This document shows positions 12,645 to 64,000 of a DNA stretch of 64,000 nt, piece by piece. The notes beneath the pieces were generated by a model. That model was not told where the DNA came from and did not search any database. It was given only the letters and a program-made list of their open reading frames with translations. This DNA is from Cristatella mucedo (Eukaryota > Bryozoa > Phylactolaemata > Cristatellidae): positions 4,233,501 to 4,297,500 of the forward strand of contig WPIO01000024.1 in assembly GCA_009760855.2 (NCBI GenBank). The letters run 5' to 3'. Made by a program: the position numbers and the translations under genes. Each line of letters opens with the position of its first letter. Position 1 is the stretch's first letter.

Positions 12645-13790
12645 TGCTAGTAGCAGACTGCATAGGTCATGACATGATGTCACAGAAGCATGAGACACAT
12701 TTTATTTTGTATCAGTGAGCAATGATGGAGCATTAGGTAAGGTGGTTGCTGTTCATGACCTCAGTCTAAAAATCATAGGTTGGAATTATATTATCGGCGA
12801 TTCTGTATTGCCACCGATACATGTGGGCATGCTGAGCAAATTCTGATATAGGCTCAGCTGTGACAACACAAAGAGACTATTATTCAGCTACTATCCATGT
12901 CTAGGTTGGCTCAAAGCTGCTCTTCAAATAGCTTTTCTCTTAACTTGAATTTGCAGCTATGGTCATCCAGAGATAGGGCATTTTTGTAAAAGTCACATAT
13001 GTCTCAAGTAAGTTCTTCAGAATATGTTCTGGCTTAGCACATTTTATTTGAGAGGTTTTAAACATGATGTTTTCGAGAGTTTTCTATGCATTGAAAATAA
13101 TGGTATCAATATTAAGTTTAAAAAAAACTTTTTGTTTAATTTGAACGTCGGTTCCAGAAAAAAACCCGTTGGTGAGTACGAAACTTGACATGGTCCAAGG
13201 TAGGGAGCGATAAAAGCTCACCTACCACCATGTTAAATCGTATGCAAATCAAAGCCTTACTTGTACCTTAGGCCTAATTTTGCATTTGGGAAAGAGATGA
13301 GTTGCTAGTTTTAATAATACATATACGCTTTCCATGGAAAGGCAAGGCGAATCAATTTTCTCAGTTGTAGATTAAGCTTGGAAGATTCCAAATGATATAT
13401 ACCCTAACATGCTACTGTGCAGTGCCACTTGTCGCCAGGCAAGAGGCGAGGTGCTCAAAAAGACTGATTCTATTACTATCATTACGTGCTACCAAATATT
13501 TTGTAAAACAAGTGGTGAGAATAAATCTCTTTGTGCATCTCTGAGAACCTCTGTATTCAAAGCGAAAAGTGCACACTGGGTGGATTTAATCCCTTTACAT
13601 TCCTACCGAAATTATTTCCCATTCCACCAAAAGACTAAGGACACATTGCCGATAGCTGCTTCGTTTGCTAGTAGCTACTTGCACGGACATTCAGCATCAT
13701 CCATGATTTGTTTCTGCTGTCTCTTAACGCAATCATTCATTTTGTAACTAAATACTATTCTTGCTATATAAATTAAAAGATGACTTTCGA
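12645..13790. other. No recognised gene
   Basis: Open frame 13409-13747 (+) is 112 codons with several Cys but no domain I know; it overlaps an equally long minus-strand frame at its 3' end. Not called as a gene. Confidence 0.35.
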
Positions 13791-13794
13791 TCAT

Positions 13795-16790
13795 CAGTTT
13801 CCCTATCGGAATAATAAAAAAAATTAGTAGTAACACGCTCGATAAAGCGCCCTCCGACGATAAAATCTCTCTGTCGGTGCTTGATATTGGCCGCCAAGCA
13901 AGCGAGATTGAATAGTTACTGGTAGAATGCTCCACAAACAACAAGAATAACACGGTTGGGGTCACGTGCACAAAGTCTGCTTGTAAGTATTATTAGCAGT
14001 GGCATGCAGTGTCAGACTCGTAAGCACTTAAGGGCATGTCACAGGAAACCGTTCCAATGTATACCTTTGTAATATTGCTTGCATGTGAGCCAGTGCATGC
14101 CGGCGAGAAGTGGTGTAAAGTATTGACTTAGAAGCTCACTTGAGACAGGGATAGCTGTTGAGTTTAGCATTAGCTGTAAGCTCGTCCAGGTAGACCAGAA
14201 AGCAGTAACATGAATACATCAAGTTAGGACGTCGGAAATGCCTGGACCAACCTAAACGTTGTATCCTTGTCTAAATAAGCCCGTTTTTGCAAGGAAATGC
14301 TGCTGAAAATAGATAGGATTTATTTTTGAGCTGATAAAGTCCTATACAAAATGGTCAATTTGGAAAATGGCGCCTAGATTTATTGCAGATTCAACAAACG
14401 TGTTGGCAGAGCCAATTATGAGTGCTTACCTTGTCATTTTCTGAGTCGCACTTGGTTTTCCCCTAACTAGTTAGTCCGGCTAATCGTCATTCAAATTTTG
14501 AAAGTTTCCTGCTAATAGAATTCCTTTAATATGCCTTCATCACCAGTACAGGCAGCAGGGGTTTGAGACGTTAAGACGCGATCTAGGGCTGGGAGGGATC
14601 AAAGCTAAGGTATAACTAAGCCTAACTGGCATAGACGTATATGGCTATATAGAGCCTGATAATGCCATTTGCCAATAAAGGAGCATCGATCGCGAAAGCG
14701 CAGTACTAAGCAAGGAGCCGTGAGGTTACCCATATTTCAGAGTATCCTCGGACGATCTTTGGCCATTCCCACCAACAGTCTGGATAATGCCACCATGACA
14801 GGTCCAGGACCATGGCAATGCAGTTCCAGTAATGACCCGGTGAGATGAGAGGTGCTCAAGAAAGAGCTGGTGATCGAAAGTGTTAAAAGGTGAAGAAATA
14901 TCCAGCAAAATGTAAACAGATACTCTACAGAAAATTCCTAAGCATGTTCTGGTGCACCCTAAACAAAGCCGATAACGTTTATATATTAGCTCTAAAACCA
15001 CACTTGAACTTAGTATCAATTATTCAAGTTTCGTTTTATGAGTTTGGTTATTCCGCCACGAATCGTTCCAAGTATTTTTGATGAAACGGTAGATAGGACA
15101 CTGAGCTGAAGTTGCTTAAGCCATGTTGGGCTAGTGATACATTCCTTAGTAAAATCCTGAGAGTCTGTTTGTAAGGTGCTTTAAAACGTCCTGAGGTTAA
15201 TGACAAATGTGTGAAGTTAATTATGCATCGCAGCATCAGATCAATGCATCTTAGAAGCAGGACAGGTGGATTGGGGTCTAAAGTACTAGTTGTCTTCTTT
15301 GATTGGGATATGAACCTTAACTTGAGCTCACTAATGACCTTAAGTGTATAAATAGAGGTGCTGTGAAGAATTATTTGACAGCATTCAATCAGAGTCTTCC
15401 ATCGTAGGGATAGACTACCTGATCTTATCCGTCTTTTTGATAAAGAAGCTACAGAAGCGATCGGCTATTGCATCGCTGGGATCATTAGCTACGGAGCTGT
15501 CGTGGGAGCTGTTAAAGCTATGGTCGAGATTTGACACAGTCTTTATGGATGGATCTTCTGTGATTCATTTTTTTTTAGATGCTAGACTCTGAAGTTAATA
15601 GGATAATTTTATATGATCGATAGTAGTCTTCGTATGCCTGTCGAAGGACAGTCAGTGCTGATTTTTCACATTCTTTTCAAGTTTGAGCTTGTTATACCTA
15701 GCTAGTTTTATATGCGTGGTAAACTATAGGCCACATGGGCGATAGTGCACCGTCAGCTTAGTCAGAGTTGTTAACTCGTCGAGCATGTCGGCTATTGTCG
15801 TGGTGTAGCAACTTCCTTATTATTTCACGTCAGATGGTCGATTGAGCAGCTTAGGCTAAGCAGATGCTCTTAAACGGACACTATCAACTTTCATGGTATT
15901 AATGTTTTGCGATTCTAATGTGATTTTTGAGGAGAAGGCGGGCAAAACTGAAAACTGAACGAGATCTGCATTAGGTCGGATAACGGAATTTGGCAATAGT
16001 TTTTCATGACAATGTGAAATTATATGAAAGAATCGGGTCGAGGGTGTGACCGTTGATGCGAATAGGGCTATGCACATTAGCTAAAAGAGACCATGAGTAG
16101 GTCATTTAAAAAATTAGTTCTGATGGCGTCCGATAAATTATAAAAATGAGTTTTTAGATTTCCGTAACGATGAAGGATCGGTTTATTGAGCAGCAATCCT
16201 AATGAGATGGAAGTAATTTGACATCCAGCTAAACTCGGTGACTGGTTTGCATTTAATACCACCACCATTGGCAGCTTGTTATGGGTTTTAATAATAACAC
16301 TCAATTATAAGGACTACTTCGAGGGTACTATAAATGGCTTGAAGTCAAATTTTGAGCTCAGGATAAAACTAACTCCATCTCCAGTTTTAGATGATCTTGG
16401 GGTTTAAATAAAAAAAGAAAAAGAAGTTGCTGTAGCCTCTCCAGTTTTCGAGATCGTTTCCGATTTTAGCCAAGTTGCAATCAAAGCAATCAGGTCTAGA
16501 CCTTGTCAAGAATGAATTGGTTTAATAATAGGGGTTCATGGCATATTAAGTGAGCTTTCCAAAGACAAACCTTAAGTTGGGCCGCTGGAGTAATGACAAA
16601 CATAACGACCAAAATGTTAAAGACATTCACAGTGAGGCTTGTGGGAAAAACTGGTGAGTGGTTTGAGACAGTGAAGGGAATACCAAATGAGCGGGTAATC
16701 AGCTTACAGCTCGAGTCAAACGAGCAGCATCTAAGCTGGAGGTGTTGGGCTCTTTTTTGCGGCAATGCAAAATTCACATTGCTTAGCGAA
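13795..16790 (-). mobile_element. Near-complete family B APE-type LINE, degenerate
   Basis: About 3 kb on the minus strand. From its 5' side: LKVCLWKAHLICHE...NQFILDK near 16500-16600 recalls the start of an apurinic endonuclease ('LwNaRSi.nK...ILd'); INGHTLDPIL near 16045 recalls the 'GHTLDLi' endonuclease motif; SVIRPNADL near 15950 the end of that domain; then the RT (…DISSPFNTFDHQLFLEHLSS near 14900) and the family B 3' region, ending in an AT-rich tail at about 13795. Many stops and shifts; not active. This is the longest family B copy here and lies just upstream of the metalloproteinase exons found. Confidence 0.7.
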
Positions 16791-16794
16791 ACTA

Positions 16795-18119
16795 TAACAT
16801 CTTAAAATACATTTGAATTACCCTAACGAAGCAGTAACAGCTGAGCACAATGATAAATACAACGAATGCTACTAGCCGCTGGTGTTCCAAACTCAGCTGC
16901 AGGCATGGGAGACTTATTAGCCTGAAAGAAGGAGCTTTTATATGCAAGGTAGCCAGCAGTATTCTATGTGCTATGGCCGAACAGCTAACAGATTGTCTAT
17001 AAACAAGAAAACCTGAAATATATACCTTAACAGATGTTGGTTACTTGGATTGGTTGCCAATGCTCATTACCAAATAAAAATATTAGATAGACACTCTCTA
17101 AACGGTCTTTATAACTCTTATTTCACCAATTTGACATCCAAAAAATTATCGAATAGAAACTGTTGAAAACATAACCTGTGCTTACTGCTTATTTTCTTGG
17201 TCTAGGTATTATGATTTCAATGAAGTAAACATTGATTTGATAGCATACGCTTGATGGCTGGATGCATTTTTTTAATACATTATATCCTGCAAAATCAAAG
17301 TATTTGCTTAAAATAAAGAAAAATATTTAGTCAGAACCTCATGTAGTGTTGTAAGTTCTATATAGAGGACATTGATATATTACTTAACTTTTTAAAAAGG
17401 AAATGCACGATCAAATTCATGTCAACATCATCGAAGGAGAAATAATTGTCTCTCTTGGCTCCTTACATTTGCAATCGTGCTTCAGCCAACGTGCTAGTCT
17501 ATCAAATAAATACATTGGAGTTGAACTTGGTCGTGAAGTGTACGTACCCTAAATACTGGTCAAAATAAGTGCGTTCCTGATTAATTTATTCCTAAATCTT
17601 GCCTTTATCCCGAACTGATGTGCCAAAATAAGATCTCCATACCTGCCGCGTCACTAGCAACAACTTTGCAGAGCAAATGTTTAGGTCTCATCTTTATAAA
17701 TTGTCTTAAAGTGGAAATGCATCTGCTGGTTTGTGATACACCTTTAGGCCAAGTTGATCAATTATGGCCATTTCTTTATTAACAAAACCTGCAAACTTCT
17801 GAAATAAAATCTTTGAACTCATCTGTATTTAATAAATTATTTGCATACTCATCTGAAGTACTATATCATCCATCTTATGCTTTACTACTTCATATAGAGG
17901 TGCCATGTTTCCTGTCTGTGCCAACATAGCCTACATACCCTTACCAACAGCGTATCATGAAAATTTCCGAAGTTATTTTTCCTGACTAAAAACTATTGCT
18001 TGCCGAAAGTTGGCAACTACCTATTTATTTTAGAAATGTAAAATTAGGAAGCCACACTACAACGTAACATCAAAAACATTAAAAAGCCAAACTAAATCCT
18101 GCAAATTTCTATTTTTTAG
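16795..18119. other. No exon recognised; likely upstream part or intron of the metalloproteinase gene
   Basis: The missing preceding exon must end in phase 1. A 49-codon frame at 17403-17552 does not have a suitable donor. Nothing else is supported. Confidence 0.4.
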
Positions 18120-58341
<40,222 letters not shown>

Positions 58342-58438
58342 CCTTTGCACCACATTGATAGATTTTGAGTTGATTGTGGCTTCATTGTTGTGATGTTGTG
58401 CTTATCTCACCGGACAATTCATGTACGTTTCACTGAAG

Positions 58439-58444
58439 AATAAA
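58439..58444 (+). promoter_or_regulatory. Poly(A) signal AATAAA
   Basis: A canonical AATAAA about 100 bases past the metalloproteinase stop codon, followed by a T-containing stretch. It gives a short 3' UTR and supports 57868-58341 as the last exon. Confidence 0.7.
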
Positions 58445-60040
58445 GTTTGATGAAAATATTCAACTTCACTAACTATTTTATGGGTGACAGGGTAATGCAA
58501 GCACTCTGAAAGAGAGTGAAAATTAGCATCTTCACAATCAGTTATGGAAAATTTTCAAACCACAGCATCCCTGTCTGAAGATAGAAGGCTGATAAGTCAG
58601 TATGGCCTAAATGAGTTTACTTCAGCAAAATACTTCTTTAGGTGTTTAGCTATTTACTCGCATCTTTCACATAAATGCCACCGACAGAGCATTTTTAATT
58701 GACTTCCTCTTATAAAATTTCAAAAGCGTAGAAAAGATCGTGGACACTTGTTTTTAATGTTATTATGACTATCATTACTTCATGTTATGTATTGGTTGGT
58801 TGAGCAGCATTAATGGGAATGCCCCTGCTTTGGTTAGGAATAGGTTTTTTCTGTCAGCAAGCGAAAATCGCTCTCAGCTTGGAGCGTATGGGACATGTGA
58901 CTCGGGAACCACGAAGCACAGGGCGGAGCACTAGGAGGGCTGGAACTACCTAAGCAGCCTCAGACTCTGGTGTGGTACAAGGGTACATTGGGTGGCAGGT
59001 ATATGACTCGTTGGAAGGCTCAACAGTCCGCCTCAAATCCACCCAATTACGGTATCTTTGGAATATTCGTCTGAAGCAAGCTGTTGCCAGCTATCATACT
59101 GATTTGGAATGAACGATGGCTGGACAGTAAAACAACAATGCACGCAGGTAATGTAATCGCCGCCACGAAGTACTTCTAGGGTCTGATACCTGGACAACGG
59201 CAGCCGCCTACAGTGCAAAGGCTGGTTCGGCCGTCCTTGTATTTGATTGTAAAGTAAAAAGTGTTGAAGCCTGAATATTTTTTCGGTCATTTAACACTAC
59301 CCAATTAAAGGTCGTAAGGAGGGGTAGCACACTGAGCAAACTGGAGTCCTTTAAAAGTATGCACCAAGTTACATGCTAAATATTGAGAAACTAAAACTTT
59401 GTACTGGGCAGTACAAGGCTTTCTGATGCATCTGAAATCTATTGAACAGAGAGGCCCCTAGAAAACAGAAAAGTATCGATGGCCGCCAACCGATCCAACA
59501 AAAACCCGTTTAAAAACAGGCTTCTCAGTAGCGTCGCCTTTGAGAATCTGCATCTAGGCAGACTTCCTATGTCAGAACCACTGGAAGCCGTGCTCAGCTT
59601 ACAAATATGGTTGATCATACAGAAGTCAAGCTTCGGGTCTATAATTCAGGTGCAACCCTGCTTAGTTATTCTTTTCAGCAGAGGATTTAAAGTTCCTGTG
59701 AGGTGCACCAAAACTATTTGACTTGTAAAAGCTAAGGTATTATGCCTAGGTCTCCGTCAGTGATTCCGACTTAATTTTTAATTGATACATAAAGTGGGGA
59801 AGAAGGAGAAGACTTTCACGGTGGCTTAGTTGGTCAGGCACATTACTAATTTCAGCCACGTTTTGGTCGAAGTGAGTAGTTAGAGCCGTATCTTTTATCA
59901 ATAACGTCTCTTTGTCACACGGTTAAATTGTACGTAGTGCAAGATTTCAAATCACAGGTGTTACGTTGCACAACCGCGGTTAAAGCAGGCCTGGTGACTA
60001 TTTATTTAGAGATTTACAGCATTCCTTGAGGGAAAACGTG
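58445..60040. other. Downstream intergenic sequence, no gene seen
   Basis: Includes a more GC-rich patch at about 58860-59050 without a recognisable motif. Short frames only. Confidence 0.4.
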
Positions 60041-60042
60041 CG

Positions 60043-62045
60043 GAGTGGTTTGAGACACTGCTATGAATTTGACATGAGCATTTACTCAGCTTCTAGCTCC
60101 CGCCAACCTAGCTTTTTCCAGTTGGCAGTCCGCACTTCGGCTCTGCTCGCTTTTTTGTTAATGCATATTTCACCGATCTCTAAAGCAACAAAGCTATACG
60201 GGAATGCATTTGAACGTTGAAACCGAAGATTCAATAGGTACAACGACGATTGCTACTAAGGGAGCTACTAGCAGCTGGAATATCGAATGCCGCAGCAGAG
60301 GTAGTAGTATCGGCTGTTAGTATAAAGTGTTTAGACACTAATAGTCACAGAATGTCTTAAGCGCTATGGTCAAGCATCTATCAATTAAGATGTAAACAGG
60401 ACTTTGCTCTATCGTTTTCCGTATACGTTGTTCGCAAGAGATGTGGTTTTCGGAAGGGAATTTTGCAACAAGCAAGAATCGGGTGTAGGGCTTGACATCA
60501 CGAAAGCGAATGGTATAAACTAATGATAACGTGCCTTTGAAGTTAATATGTAATTTATAATTCATTTGTATAGCGCCCAAAATAATTCAATCTCAATTCA
60601 TGTGCTTCACACATGCCTCGGGACTTGAGACTACGACCTAAGCCAGACTTTGGTCCCGCGAGCACTATTACAGCTGATTTCAGGTGAAATATGACTGATC
60701 AGAAGTACATTGCAGCCGAGCTGAGCTGGAGAATGTTGAGCGAGATACAGGTGTATAGTAATACGAATAAAGAATAATGAATAAGCGAAGTAAAAGGATC
60801 AAGTATGGAATATAGCCAGCAGAAGAGCTATGGCGACCACTGAAGATGCATTATATGAAGACGCTGCCTTGCTAATTTAACCAAGCTATATTCGAAATGT
60901 TATTATTTTCGGAATTTTAAGTATAACGGCTTAGCATGACTGTCCTATAATTGAAAAGTTCGTTTGTTGCACATTTAGAGTTTTGTTCTGGACCCCTGAT
61001 CAGGGCTTTGATTTTTGCTACCGTGGTTTCTCTCCATGGCTTAATCAATGCGCCCGAACCCCACCTTGTCTGTCTGAAAGACTGCTCTATGCACATGTGC
61101 TCGTTTTCTCCAAATAGAAATGCTTTCCTTTACAGCACTGTGAAACCACTGTCAGCTTACGGCCATAATTAGTGCTGCCACTGTTAGTCTCTATTTGTGA
61201 TACAAGGCTCCGAAGCCAATTGCATTTATCAGACAAGCACGGGTACCAAACCTAGGTTACTAGAGTGCTTTTGTCGGAATGTCATAGCTGTTACAACCCT
61301 AAATAGCAATACATCCACTGTTGAGAGGATCATTAAATTAGAGCAGTTTGAAACGTGCATCCACCTTAGTACAGCTGAAATGTTACAACGTTTAGAATTA
61401 ATATTTTCGGGATCCTGTTGGCCGTGGTTACTCACCCCGGCTAGGACTCATATTCCCTTTCAGCAACAACGTGGTGAGTCAATACCCTTGTCGAAGCCGC
61501 AGGCTGCGCTTGTGACCCAACGTTCTGGGAGATTTCTTCTGATGTTTGCTGACCTAGGGACATATAAGGTCTCATATTTTGGAAGGGTTTGCTGAAGCTC
61601 TCTTTTATAAGTACTCACTAGGCCGTTGCTACATTACCTTGCAGCTGTAGGCTATCGGCGTGATCGAATTTGTGTTTTATCTTTTAGATTCATGTGCTGT
61701 GCCTAAGTTAATATTGTGCAACCGGACGTTGTAGTGCTGCTGAAATAAATGTAACTAGCATTGGTGGTAGTTCGGCCTAAATTATGGTTTGGCCTAAAGG
61801 TATGGGTTAGCCAAAAGCGTCATTAAGGTAGACTATTCACTGGCTGTTGGATGGTGTATGCGTCAGGTGGTGAACGTTAAGAGCTCGCTTTCGATTGTCC
61901 GGTGCTTGCATGAAGATTAAGTGCTGAACTGCTCGGAAGAATGTTTTAATATGCCCCTGGTCTAGCTGACGATGTATTTAAAGTCCACCATTCCTCGTCA
62001 ATTAATGAGTGCCTCATTGGCATACACTTACATCAGTTAGTTACA
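60043..62045 (+). repeat. Direct duplication, unit 1
   Basis: Begins 'gagtggtttgagacactgct', matched at 62251 about 2208 bases on. Similarity continues in order through 'caccgatctct', 'gcacgggtaccaaacctagg' and 'aattaatgagtgcctc'. About 250 bases (roughly 61592-61855) have no counterpart in unit 2. Paired short frames exist in both units but drift freely, which argues against coding. Confidence 0.8.
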
Positions 62046-62250
62046 GTCAGAATCTATTTTTAATTGCTATACCACGGCTTCAAATGTGTGAGTTCTGTGA
62101 TTGCTTATGACTAACAGGAAACAGGCTAATAATCCTTTGGAAGCAGCTTAACGCCATGGCAGAGCCAAAGGGTGGCTGAAGATATTGGCCAGCGTTCACC
62201 ATTAGAGCTCAATATTATCACTCCACGCTACATCTATTAATTTACGAGCT

Positions 62251-64000
62251 GAGTGGTTTGAGACACTGCTATGAATTCAAAATTAGCTGTTACTCAGCTC
62301 CACGTTTCAGCCAACCGAGCTTTTTCCTGCTCGCAGTCCTCACTTTGGCTCTGCTCGTTTTTTTGTTAATGCATATTTCACCGATCTCTGAAGCATCAAC
62401 GCTATACAGGAATGCATTTGAACGACTACAACGAAGATGCAATAGGTACTACGATTATTGCTACTAAGGAAGCTACTAGCAGCTGGAGTATCGAATGCCA
62501 CAGCAAACGTAGTAGTACCGGCTGTTAGCTTAAAGTGTTTAGACACCAACAGGCACGGAATATCGTTAGCACTATGGTCAAGCAACTATCAATAAAGATG
62601 TAAAAAAGTCTTTGCCCTATCGGTTTCCGTATGTTGTTCACCAGAGATGTGGCTTTCGCAAACGAATTTTGCAACGAGCGAGAATCGAGTGTATGGCTTG
62701 ACGTCAAGTAGTGAATGGTATAAACTAATGATAACGCACCTGTGAAGTTAATATCTAATTTCTAATCCATTTGTATAGCGTCCCAAAAGAGCCTAATCTC
62801 TATTCAGTTGCTTCACACATGCCTCGGGGCTTGAGACTACGACCTAAGCCAATATTTCGCTGGGGCGAAAACTTCAACAGCCAATTTCAGGTAGAATTGG
62901 AGCAATATGATTGATCAGAAGTACATTGCAGCCAAGCTTAGCTGGAGAATGTTGAGCTAGATGCTGGTGTATAGTAATATACATAAAAAATAATGATTTA
63001 GCAAAATGAAAGGGTGACGTACGGAATATAGCCAGCGGAAGAGCTAGGGTGACCGCTGAATATGCATTGTGTTAAGACGTTGCCTTGCTAATTTAACCAA
63101 GCTATATTCGACATTTTAGTAATTGCGGAATCTTGACTTTAATGGCTTAGTATGACTGTGCTATAATTGCAAAGTTCTTTTGTTGCACATTTTTAGCTTT
63201 GTTCTGAACCCATGATCAGGGCTTGGAGTAATGCTACCGTGGTTTTTTGCCGTTGCTTCAACAATGCTCCCAACCTAACCTTGTCTGTCTGATAGACTGC
63301 TCCATGCACATGTGCTCGTTTTCTTCAAAGAGAAATGCTTATCTTTACAGTACTGCGAAACCACTGTCAGCATTCCGGCCATAACTAGTGCTGCCACTGC
63401 GAGTCTCTACTTGTGATACAAGACTACGAATTATATTGTGTTTATCAGATATGCACGGGTACCAAACCTAGGTTACTAGAGTGTTTCAGTCGGAATGTCA
63501 TGGCTGTTACAACCTTAAATGGCAAAATATCAACTGTTAAGATGATCCTTAAATTACAGCGGTTTGAAATATGTATTAACCTTACTATAGCTGTATTTTT
63601 ACAATATTGAGATTAAATATTGTCGGGATCCTGTCGGTCGCAGTTAGTTGCCCCGGCTAGGACTCCAATTTCCTTTCAGCAACACCGTGTCTAGTCAATA
63701 CCCCCCCCCCCCGTTGAAGCTTTAGGCTGCACTTGTCATCCAACCTTCTGGGAGATTTCTTCTGATTTTTGCTGACCTAGGGACGTATAGGTTTTCATAT
63801 TTTAGAGGGTTTTATGTCAGGTGGTCAAGGTTCGGAGTTTACTTTTTCTTGTCCGGCGCTTGTGTGAAGATTCAGTGCTGAACTGCTTGGAAGAATGTTT
63901 TATTATGCTCCTGTTCTTGCTAACGAGGTATTTTAAGTCTACTATTCCTTGTCAATTAATGAGTGCCTCGTTGGCATAAAAGTTTATATAAGTTAGTTGC
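62251..64000 (+). repeat. Direct duplication, unit 2 (runs off the window)
   Basis: Second copy of the 60043 unit, diverged by many substitutions and small indels, and lacking the internal ~250 bases. It contains a run of 12 C at 63701-63712 where unit 1 has only CCC. Still similar to unit 1 at the window edge, so its true end is not seen. Confidence 0.8.

Noticed and set aside
12957-13008. Short exon-like piece with GTAAGT donor
   Set aside because: Leaves in phase 2, which does not join exon a, and has no family similarity I can name.
17403-17552. 49-codon frame as a possible propeptide exon
   Set aside because: No donor ending in phase 1 and no recognisable propeptide motif.
60026-62467. 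Paired frames (60026-60220 and 62258-62467; 61197-61595 and 63413-63610) as duplicated genes
   Set aside because: The frames differ freely in sequence and length, and one is broken; they follow from the DNA duplication.

Overview
The window is from an invertebrate animal genome. It is AT-rich, with small exons joined by GT-AG introns, large introns, many broken LINE (non-LTR) retrotransposon copies and long dinucleotide microsatellites. There is no operon structure, rRNA or CRISPR. The one gene resembles the ADAM family mig-17-like metalloproteinases of molluscs and other lophotrochozoans, so a mollusc or related phylum is my best guess; that is inference.

The gene: I assembled, by eye, a 13-exon plus-strand model from 18120 to 58341, with a poly(A) signal at 58439. 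Every splice phase agrees across all twelve introns. It encodes, in order: the end of a propeptide with a furin-type RYRR site; a reprolysin (M12B) catalytic domain with an intact HELGHSLGAQHD zinc site and YIM Met-turn; a short ADAMTS-type disintegrin/Cys-rich region; two PLAC-like Cys modules with no thrombospondin repeats between; a Thr/Ser-rich stalk; and a C-terminal hydrophobic stretch ending at the stop codon, as in GPI-anchored proteins. The signal peptide and most of the propeptide were not found and should lie upstream. The part seen is about 611 residues.

Repeats: two related APE-type LINE families (called A and B here) make up much of the remainder. Family A (tail of short TACAT/ACAT units) clusters at 34.7-40.1 kb, including one copy inserted inside another in the opposite direction. 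Family B (tail of ATT units) has about a dozen copies, mostly on the minus strand; the one at 13.8-16.8 kb keeps traces of the whole endonuclease-RT body. A third, GC-rich element at about 8.0-9.9 kb (minus strand) carries degenerate marks of an R2-like LINE with a restriction-like endonuclease. A small hAT-type MITE with an 8-bp target duplication lies at 47342-47657, and a tRNA-derived SINE may lie near 50.9 kb.

Layout: 1-3.4 kb no recognised feature; 3.4-6.1 kb LINE mosaic; 6.5-8.0 kb microsatellites; 8.0-9.9 kb RLE LINE; 9.9-13.8 kb no gene recognised; 13.8-16.8 kb family B LINE; 18.1-58.4 kb metalloproteinase gene, with LINEs, MITE and microsatellites in its introns; 60.0-64.0 kb a diverged direct duplication of about 2 kb that runs off the window end.
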